Assembly: GCA_020002185.1 (NCBI GenBank) | Contig: CM034534.1 | Span: forward strand, 69,293,946-69,357,945 | Source of the DNA: Paraescarpia echinospica | Taxonomy: Eukaryota; Annelida; Polychaeta; Sabellida; Siboglinidae | Reading direction: 5' to 3' | DNA length: 64,000 nucleotides | In this document: one piece after another, positions 58,801 through 64,000 of the stretch | How the letters are laid out: each line of letters opens with the position of its first letter | Position numbering within the stretch: position 1 is the stretch's first letter | The notes under the pieces: generated by a model | What the model was told of the DNA's origin: nothing | Databases searched by the model: none | Seen by the model: the letters and a program-made list of their open reading frames with translations, nothing else | Translations under genes and position numbers: made by a program

Positions 58801-61400
58801 ACAATATTACTAACAAACTCACTGTTTTTTCTTTCCAAAGTTATATATATATATATATAATACATGTGTGCGTTTGAGCTGGATTGTACATATATATGCA
58901 TGTATGGATGTGTGCATCTATTGACACAATTTTGGACAGGTAAAAATTTGATCCTGCATAAAGGCCTGTGAACAACAGACGGTACAGACACTGTGTTTGA
59001 ATGCAACTCTAATATAGCTAATTACATTTCACTTTTTAACAAAGCGTTTATAAAAAAATGTAACAAAAGTAAGTCACAAATCACAACCATGTCCTCAATC
59101 ATTCCAATCAATCCATGTGATCATTATTACCAAAGAAATGTTATATAAAAATACATAACAACGTTGAACATATTTATACAATTTGTACTGGTTCGGAAGA
59201 TATATCACCCACATCAATATTATTATTACACAAAATACACTATCGTTACTAAATAAAAATTAATTCTGCATTTTTTATTACACACTGACACTGAATTCTT
59301 AAACATCTGTGGTGGCAACTATAACGGACACTACTTAATCTACAACAGCACGCTTCTGCGTGCACCTTGACCCTGGCGCGACACTCACCGCAGTGCTGCA
59401 GCAGCAGGGTATGCAGCTTCTTGCAGCGTTGGATGACGACCCTCAGTGAACTGCCCTTGACTCTCAGACAGAAGTTGACGGCGACACACTCGAGATGGAT
59501 ACAGTTGCTGGAGAGCGTCTCTATGTGTGTGTCGTCGACGAAGCTGATGCCATAGAAGTTGATGATGCGCAGGTTGGGCGTGTGACTCTTGATCTTGCTG
59601 ATGTTGATCACCTCGTATATCTCCTCCTCCTCCTCATCTCCCAGCTCAAAGGTTCCTGGCGTGTCGAAGCAAACAAAGGTAAGTTCTTCACATTCTGATA
59701 TTGCACAGGGCTCTAGAGAAGGCAAACAAACGTAAGTTCTTATATCGCATTCTGATTCTTATATTGCAAGGGGCTGTAGAGAGAAACACAAGGCAGAAAG
59801 GTTAGGTTTGTATAAAAGGTAAGTTCTTATATAGCACAGTATCCAGTCCTCGGGACTGCTCAAAGTACTTTACTCTTTACTCCCTGGCAGACCTGTTCAA
59901 TTAAACACAACCTCGACTTCTCTTGGAAGCATTCAGTCACACTGCAATTGATGTACAAAGATGTTGTACATAAATATCCACCAATGTCTCTAGCCAGACA
60001 CTCATTCATACAGCTGAGTGAACTGGAGCAACGTGGAGTGAAAGAATGGTTCAAAACAGCTGTAAGCCTGCAAGAGGCTTTGAACCCGGAATCTAATGAT
60101 TGAGAATTGTAAGCTCTCGTCACTATGCCAACACACCCCACAACCTGTGTCAGCATTGCATATGTATCAGTTTTTTTTATTTAAATCAACAATTTGTTGT
60201 AAATAACTTCAAAGCATTGTGATTATTTTTTATTTCTTATTTCTAACACCAAGATAAGTTCTTTTATAACCGTCATCACCAATTTGACATCAGCCACACA
60301 GCAATTACAGTGCAAATATCATTAATTAATTTCAATTATATAAATCAAAGTGCTGTCTATCGCCAGATTTGTCTTCATTTATACATACAGCTGAGTGAAC
60401 TGAAGCAATGTCACTGTCAGGTGAATGAATTTGCCCAAGCTTGGAAATACCAACATGAAGATTTGAATGCCCGTTTTCTTGACTGACAGTCCAATGTTGT
60501 AACCCCCCCACCGGTACCGTTCCCTACTTGTCAAAGATATGTATGTTTGTAATATAAAATGTGTAAAAAGCACACACCAATCACAATGTAATAGCTTTAA
60601 TTAGTAGTTGTTAACAGTTCCTAATTTACTATATATACTGCCGGTGGAAATGTACACTATGCACTTTTGGGGATTTCAATAAAATACTGTGTATAAAGGA
60701 AAGCCTTAAAAACCTGGCATTGCTGTACCATAAATAGATAATTATTATTATTATACCGACCTTATAAAGCACACTTTTCATACATAAAAGCCTGCTCAAA
60801 AGTGCTGTACACAATCAATAGAATAATCATAGACAGTAAAAACAAAGCATAAAAACGATAACATGATAAAAATAATTAGATAACTGTTGAGTTATGATTC
60901 CTAGAAGCGTGTGTTGACCTACCAATGAGGTGGAGGACCGAGAGAGAGGAGAGACTCTGGTACACCTTGCGCATGAACCCCTCCAGGAAGATCACCTCTG
61001 ACAGACAGATGGACAGTGAGCGCAGGTTGCATGGAAACGCATTCAGGTCATTGAAATCGTGCAGCTGCATCGCGTTCGAGAAATCGAGCGTCAGGTACTT
61101 GAGGTTGGGACACTTCGCTGCAAGCTCGTGCAGCCCTGGCGCGGTAACAAGGTCACATGGCAGCTCGATGTACCGCAGTGTGCCGTTGAAGCGCGAGTTG
61201 ATGAGGTGGGTGAACAGCTCCGTGCTGTTCACGTGCAGGTTCGAGTATTCGGGTCGCAGCGACACGCGCATCCACAGGCGGGGGTCGTACGCGAGCAGGC
61301 GCCATTTCTTGCACACTGGAGCGACTTTACCGAGCTCGCACTGTTGCAGGTAGGAGAAGATGTGCAGTATGAGCTTGTCGGGCAGTTTGTCGATGGTTTT
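46685..61400 (-). CDS. F-box/leucine-rich-repeat protein (6 exons seen)
   Basis: Minus-strand exons are 61400-60923, 59655-59389, 58685-58519, 54865-54663, 47953-47774 and 46856-46685. They join in phase to 1467 nt, 488 residues plus stop. The start KTIDKLPDKLILHIFSYLQQ through VCKKWRLLAYDPRLW is an F-box, the module that binds Skp1 in SCF ubiquitin ligases. About 400 residues of leucine-rich-repeat-like sequence follow (LKYLTLDFSN, LRSLSICLSEV, LRIINFYGISF, LHTLLLQHCG, ISELDLTSTELS, LQALDISHTVSL, LERLEVQWDP), presumably for substrate binding. The end SDGEYYEMVKSNFERADRA...FKDLLFN is distinctive. A Met may lie at 61415-61413 (MLHLQKTID) if there is no upstream exon. I do not recognise the exact orthologue. 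Confidence 0.88.
47027..47095 (+). repeat. tRNA-like SINE head
   Basis: tagcactgtggttgtgactc (A box) and gggtttgaatcc (B box) lie at tRNA spacing in the last intron of the F-box gene. The acceptor stem does not pair, so a SINE head is more likely than a tRNA gene. Confidence 0.4.
47774..47953 (-). CDS. F-box/LRR gene, fifth visible exon
   Basis: Acceptor gtgttcacag; encodes ILSIGTANGWFLRLSMRV, NCPRLERLEVQWDPDTIRF and SSKFIDQLR. Donor TACG|gtgagc, phase 2. Confidence 0.9.
47983..48252. repeat. 40-bp minisatellite, about 6.5 copies
   Basis: The unit gttctatttgaagaagcaca plus actcaacaagtttactccct lies directly next to the acceptor of the fifth visible F-box-gene exon. One copy is shortened. 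Confidence 0.93.
48496..49157. repeat. 80-bp minisatellite, left block (8.3 copies)
   Basis: The unit accaatcagctagcattgag continues through gactccttgcc, gggaattacattgagg and caataataaaga at exact 80-bp steps. It is interrupted at 49157 by the Gypsy insertion and resumes at 53378. Confidence 0.97.
49153..49157. repeat. Gypsy target-site duplication GAGAC (copy 1)
   Basis: Directly precedes the 5' LTR; identical GAGAC at 53378-53382. Confidence 0.9.
49158..49318 (+). repeat. Gypsy 5' LTR
   Basis: 161 bp, TG...CA ends, with a TATA-like tttatatatc near the 3' part. Confidence 0.93.
49448..49966 (+). pseudogene. Gypsy gag, truncated by stop
   Basis: The 172-codon frame begins MPKFNPPESMSFDAPSKWPE and contains a typical gag core (WKEWFMRFRIAAS, ERAIFYQRSQQQGESIEVFV). 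A TAG stop at 49964-49966 ends it. The zinc knuckle CxxC...GHFEKMC lies downstream in other frames (about 50096-50195), so the copy has a stop and at least one frameshift. Confidence 0.85.
50098..51623 (+). pseudogene. Gypsy pol, protease and reverse-transcriptase part
   Basis: Frames cover knuckle and protease (50098-50721), the first RT half (50654-50959) and the second RT half (51057-51623). Protease reads KIDRGADVTVMS, so the catalytic DTG/DSG triad is DRG. RT blocks are WCAPMVPVVKKSGKVRLCFD and, after a break, TIAYMDDILVYGKD, with YMDD intact. Two tandem copies of ttggacgccgagagcggtt (about 50903-50940) disrupt the frame, and a stop lies in FGRYCYK-stop-LPFG. Confidence 0.88.
51540..53115 (+). 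pseudogene. Gypsy pol, residual RNase H and integrase
   Basis: RNase H begins VVSADASSYCLGGV but jumps directly, out of frame, to TDHKPLVPLINNKDLDNTPL, missing roughly 60 central residues. Integrase has the zinc-binding HRGHQGVTKC...CEHC (with one stop at about 52093) and the frame 52126-53115. That frame retains KVAIDPC, IVSDNGPQF and SNGEAERAV, the Asp, Asp and Glu of the catalytic triad. A proline-rich C-terminal tail follows. Confidence 0.88.
53217..53377 (+). repeat. Gypsy 3' LTR
   Basis: 161 bp, differing from the 5' LTR at cgagtaac/caagtaac and tatgtcag/tatatcag. Confidence 0.93.
53378..54545. repeat. 80-bp minisatellite, right block (about 14 copies)
   Basis: Continues the left block in register after the GAGAC duplication. 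Copies become more diverged towards 54545, approaching the exon at 54663. Confidence 0.97.
54546..54662. repeat. Diverged bridge copies linking minisatellite and exon
   Basis: Two diverged copies (around 54575-54640) keep ttgagacaataactcctggcc and tcttcatgaaagggatgaca, intermediate between the minisatellite unit and the exon end with its GC donor. Confidence 0.65.
54663..54865 (-). CDS. F-box/LRR gene, fourth visible exon (GC donor)
   Basis: Acceptor cgtgttgtag; encodes ILDELTRMGKLDNLQALDIS to FYLNVIPFMKNI. The only frame-keeping donor is TCAG|gcaagg, a GC-AG intron. The exon end and donor are the source of the neighbouring 80-bp minisatellite. Confidence 0.88.
54945..55285 (-). repeat. SINE, partial and diverged
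   Basis: Reads gtaagttcttatatag, then gcactttacactttactccctggca, cacactgcaatta and gtgagtgaactgg in the same order as 59815-60150 and 63460-63785. Part of it is duplicated internally (ctggcaca...gttca at 55023 and 55215). Confidence 0.6.
55652..57292. repeat. 46-bp minisatellite, about 35 copies
   Basis: The unit cagtgtcccacccaggtgct, then gggtgtaggttccacatgat, then acatgg repeats with few changes (gtaggt/ttgatt, gat/cat). A degenerate stretch interrupts it at about 56236-56316. Three units make 138 nt, so long open frames appear on both strands. I treat these as artefacts. Confidence 0.97.
57293..58003 (-). mobile_element. LINE 3'-end insertion inside the 46-bp minisatellite
   Basis: Minus-strand translation from 58003 gives ILQKKVIRLICNEMFLCRTN, LGILKLPDIIKLRISIVMFK and, after a one-base shift, NLQEFFATNHDSMHLTSQNE, the C-terminal region of a non-LTR polyprotein. 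ATGATACAT flanks both ends (57284-57292, 58004-58012) as a target duplication, and the host minisatellite resumes at 58004. Confidence 0.75.
58038..58213. repeat. 25-bp minisatellite, 7 copies
   Basis: The unit gagcactgctatgatatagt plus gccaa/gccag at 25-bp steps. Confidence 0.95.
58519..58685 (-). CDS. F-box/LRR gene, third visible exon
   Basis: Acceptor tgccgtcctag; encodes LQDQFMRQVEWENSKISELD and FTYLGLGYCEFFNDK. Donor AAG|gtttgt, phase 0. Confidence 0.88.
58686..59388. other. Intron of the F-box gene, no further feature
   Basis: AT-rich with a short TA run near 58841-58860. No mobile element is recognised. Confidence 0.55.
59389..59655 (-). CDS. F-box/LRR gene, second visible exon
   Basis: Acceptor cgacacgccag; encodes an acidic run GDEEEEEIYEV, then TPNLRIINFYGISFVDD and CKKLHTLLLQHC. 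Donor TGCG|gtgagt, phase 1. Confidence 0.9.
59815..60150 (-). repeat. tRNA-derived SINE, near full length
   Basis: On the minus strand a tRNA-like head (ggcatagtgacgagagctta, then ccgggttcaaagcc) leads into a body with gagtgtctggctagagaca and a tail caaagtactttgagcagtcc-like sequence ending ctatataagaacttac. Confidence 0.75.
60250..60510 (-). repeat. SINE, diverged copy
   Basis: Shares aagttctt, cacacagcaattacag, cagctgagtgaactgaagca and gaatttgcccaagcttgga with the other copies. Confidence 0.5.
60923..61400 (-). CDS. F-box/LRR gene, first visible exon (F-box)
   Basis: Acceptor-like gttacatttgcag precedes AAAACC. Alternatively the exon is continuous with an ATG 15 nt upstream. It encodes the F-box and the first leucine-rich repeats, ending SVLHLIG. 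Donor ATTG|gtaggt, phase 1. Confidence 0.88.
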
Positions 61401-62212
61401 CTGCAAATGTAACATGTGTGTTAGTGATTGCACGTGGCTATTGTGTAGGATATTAAACTTGTGGTTGTACCCATGTACTTGAGGGATTCAACTATGTGAC
61501 GTCCGAAGAGGTTCTTCAGATTGGTGATTGTAACACAATAGATATTTTGATCACAACAACAAAAATAAAGGCGCTATAAATTATCAAAATATTTATTGTA
61601 AACAAACTATGTATATATATATGTTAATGTTGTGCTCATGTTAGTCTGGGAAATGATATCCAGATATTCCTAGATATCACTCATGGTTGGCGTAAAGGTT
61701 AGTATCATTAATATGTTTTATAACCATTTTTAACTGGTTACTCTTGCCATAAAAGATCGACATGTTGGTAATACAAATTTATGTGAAACCATAAAGTCAC
61801 TGCACACGTTATCTAGAACTACTAATCTATATTTCTATTGCCAATAATTGTAGCAAGGGTGTATAAACAGCTCAGCTGTACTGACACAACAGTCTACACA
61901 ATGCAGAAAACAATGCAACTGTAACCAACTAACTCATGTAATCAAAACATAAATCGTGTATTTCTTGAGTCAGGGCTTGATTGATTTATAACATGATTTT
62001 GTCCCGATACTATTCAGCGGCCAGTGACTTTGTCCAAAATGATAGATCTCGTCAGACATTGTCAATAAAATTGGCTTCCACTTAAGAACTTAAAAAAGGA
62101 CTATTTATTTATTACAATAAATGTATATATTGTTACATCAAGCCACTATATATTGCACTGGCCAGAAAAGTGTGCAGTACCATGCTTTCATATGTGTGCA
62201 GATTCACATGTA
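61401..62212. other. Upstream of the visible F-box exons; nothing recognised
   Basis: AT-rich DNA without recognisable coding exons. If the F-box exon is internal, this is intron; if not, it contains the 5' untranslated region and promoter. Confidence 0.45.
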
Positions 62213-62640
62213 TAATAATAATAATAAAATAACTTCTATTGCACTTAAATCCTTGGAAACCAAGCTTAGAGGCACATCAAAACAAAAGGATTGGTCAATC
62301 TCAAAATCCGTAAGCAGTATTCCAGTTGTCAACAGATCGGTCAAGGCGCTAGGGAGCTATGGTGGATAAGTAAGGTTGTAAAGATCAGTTTTTAAATGAC
62401 GACAGAATTTTATAATATTTTCAACTGACTAACACTAAGAGGGAGCATATTCCAAAGAGTTGGTGCAGCAACAGAAAAAGCCCTAGTTCCAATGTTAGTG
62501 TTGACTCTATGAACAAAAAGTATGTCAGACCTAGACGATTGAAGTTGGATAGGTTTTCTTACAGGAGAAAGCAGTGAATGCAAATAAGATGGTTGTTAAT
62601 TGGACAATGTCTGGTATGAATAATTTACAATTTTAAACAA
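62213..62640 (+). repeat. Dispersed repeat, copy 2
   Basis: An aataataataa run is followed by ccttggaaaccaagctt, ggcacatcaaaacaa, gttggtgcagcaacagaaaa and agccctagttccaatgttag. It is the fuller copy of the repeat at 42450-42640. No coding frame is apparent. Confidence 0.6.
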
Positions 62641-63459
62641 AATATTATTACTAATAAATGTATACATATATATATGTTTGCAATGTATGTATTATTTTAT
62701 GTAATTCCTTAATATTGACATGGGTTGTTGTCAGTTGTCACTCAGAGGTCAGCAGTGTCACACATCACTGATCACAGCGGCAGTTATTTCAATAAAACTT
62801 CCAAGTGTATTTGCCTCTAACTTCTAACAAAACCATCCAACAAATAATCGACTGCTGTGTACACCAAAAAAACAAAGACAGTTTTTAGTTTTATTGTGGT
62901 CTAATTATTGCATAAACAATGTAATCTTGTATGTATGTGCATAGTTGTTTGGTGGAAATAATGGCACGTAGTATTGAGAAATGTCGTGTTTTAGTCAATT
63001 AGTGCACAGTTTTACAATTAGATTAGCACTATGAAATGCACCAGTTTGACAGTCTGTTGATGTTGCATGTCATGTGGCAAAGTATGCGATAACAGAGGCA
63101 TTGATGATTTGGAGTGCTAAAACACTTGAATACATGACCTTTAGTACATGAGTACATGTGAAAGTTTGTCATAAGCATTGACCAATGGTCTGTTGTAATA
63201 ACAAACATTTCGTAAAGATATGGTGCAAAACTTGCACGAAACGTTCAGCGAAAACTAGTTTGTCAGGTCAGTGAAGGGCAAGCCATCCTCGACTAGAAAT
63301 ATATGCATTGTTTTAGTACTTTAATATTAAAAAAAACCAAATCATGCTCCACTGCATTTAGGAGGACTGTTTGTCGCTCTCCATCATTTTCCAAAGTTAA
63401 GACCTGTGAGTATGATGGTCCACTGCCAGAGAAGAAAGCTGGTTAAGTAGAATTGTAAA
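62641..63459. other. No feature recognised
   Basis: AT-rich sequence with no recognisable coding or repeat structure. Confidence 0.5.
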
Positions 63460-63785
63460 AAATGGTAAGTTCTTACATAACGCAGTATCCAGTCCTCAGG
63501 ACTGCTCAAAGCACTTTACACTTTACTCCTTGGCAGACCTGTTCAATCGAATACCATCGAACACCACCATACTCTGGGAAGCATCCAGCCACGCTGCAAT
63601 TAATGCGCAAAGACTGTTCATACACAAATGTCTATAGCCAGATACTCATTCAGACAGCTGAATGAAACTGAGCAACATAGAGTGAACGAACTTGCCCAAG
63701 GTTTGACATTGCAGCACAGGATTCAAACCTGGGTTCTCTCGGTTGAGAGTTTGAAACTCTAGCCACTGCACCACTGCGTTCCACA
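63460..63785 (-). repeat. tRNA-derived SINE, full length
   Basis: On the minus strand it begins gtggaacgcagtggtgcagt, has the B-box-like caggtttgaatcc, a body with gagtatctggctatagac and the tail gtgctttgagcagtcc followed by actggatactgcgttatgta. It is the best-preserved member of the family here. Confidence 0.8.
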
Positions 63786-64000
63786 AATGAAGACAGGTCT
63801 GAGAGTTTGATTACTTACAGGAAAGTTAAAGAAAAAAAAGTTATGTATTGACAACATCAGACAGTGGACATGATGTGGCTATAGAGACTGCACGAAAGAC
63901 GTCAATATACACATTTAAACACACAATGTGTTTAATTGTCAACTTTCTCACTAGTTAATGGTTATTATGCACACACTGCCACACAAATAACAGTTATGTT

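Noticed and set aside
60925..61412. Plus-strand frames over the F-box exon
   Set aside because: Antisense shadows of the F-box/LRR coding exon.

Overview
The window is eukaryotic, from an intron-rich, AT-rich, repeat-laden animal genome. The TE mix (CR1-, L2- and RTE-like LINEs, a Ty3/Gypsy element with short LTRs, hAT-type DNA transposons, tRNA-derived SINEs), the long CA/GT and TA microsatellites and the style of the coding exons suggest a lophotrochozoan, most likely a mollusc. This is inference; nothing here fixes the species.

Layout. Positions 1-28,000 are mostly non-genic. There are two weak orphan exon candidates on the minus strand (346-515, 4215-4446), a 33-copy 50-bp minisatellite (6881-8507), dinucleotide arrays, a decayed CR1-like LINE (14285-15585), a 63-bp satellite (17690-19014) that runs into a 1000-N assembly gap (19015-20014), and two decayed RTE-like LINEs (20015-22075 and 23832-25000). 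At 25398-27533, on the minus strand, lies a short LTR element. It has a full 266-bp LTR, a polypurine tract, a truncated 105-bp LTR and 4-bp target duplications, and carries an intact TatD-type metallonuclease reading frame (26032-27135) preceded by a C2H2 zinc-finger frame (27166-27429). This is the most unusual object in the window.

Two real multi-exon genes occupy the right half and converge on each other. On the plus strand, 28098-44570, is a 14-exon transferrin-superfamily gene. The splice phases close exactly to give a 769-residue protein with a signal peptide, two transferrin lobes and a C-terminal hydrophobic tail typical of GPI anchoring, i.e. melanotransferrin-like. Several iron and carbonate ligands are replaced in both lobes. 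On the minus strand, 61400-46685, are six exons of an F-box/leucine-rich-repeat protein (488 residues visible, N-terminus possibly incomplete). Each gene has one GC-AG intron supported by reading-frame closure.

The introns are full of mobile and tandem DNA: an L2-like LINE 3' end (33150-34195), a 5-bp-TSD DNA transposon (29433-30030), an hAT relic with 8-bp TSD (40121-41270), SINEs, and several minisatellites (53-, 40-, 80-, 46- and 25-bp units). The 80-bp minisatellite in the F-box gene is derived from the end of the adjacent coding exon plus its splice donor. It was later split by a 4.2-kb Gypsy element (49158-53377, TSD GAGAC). The 46-bp minisatellite in the next intron was likewise split by a LINE fragment (57293-58003, TSD ATGATACAT).
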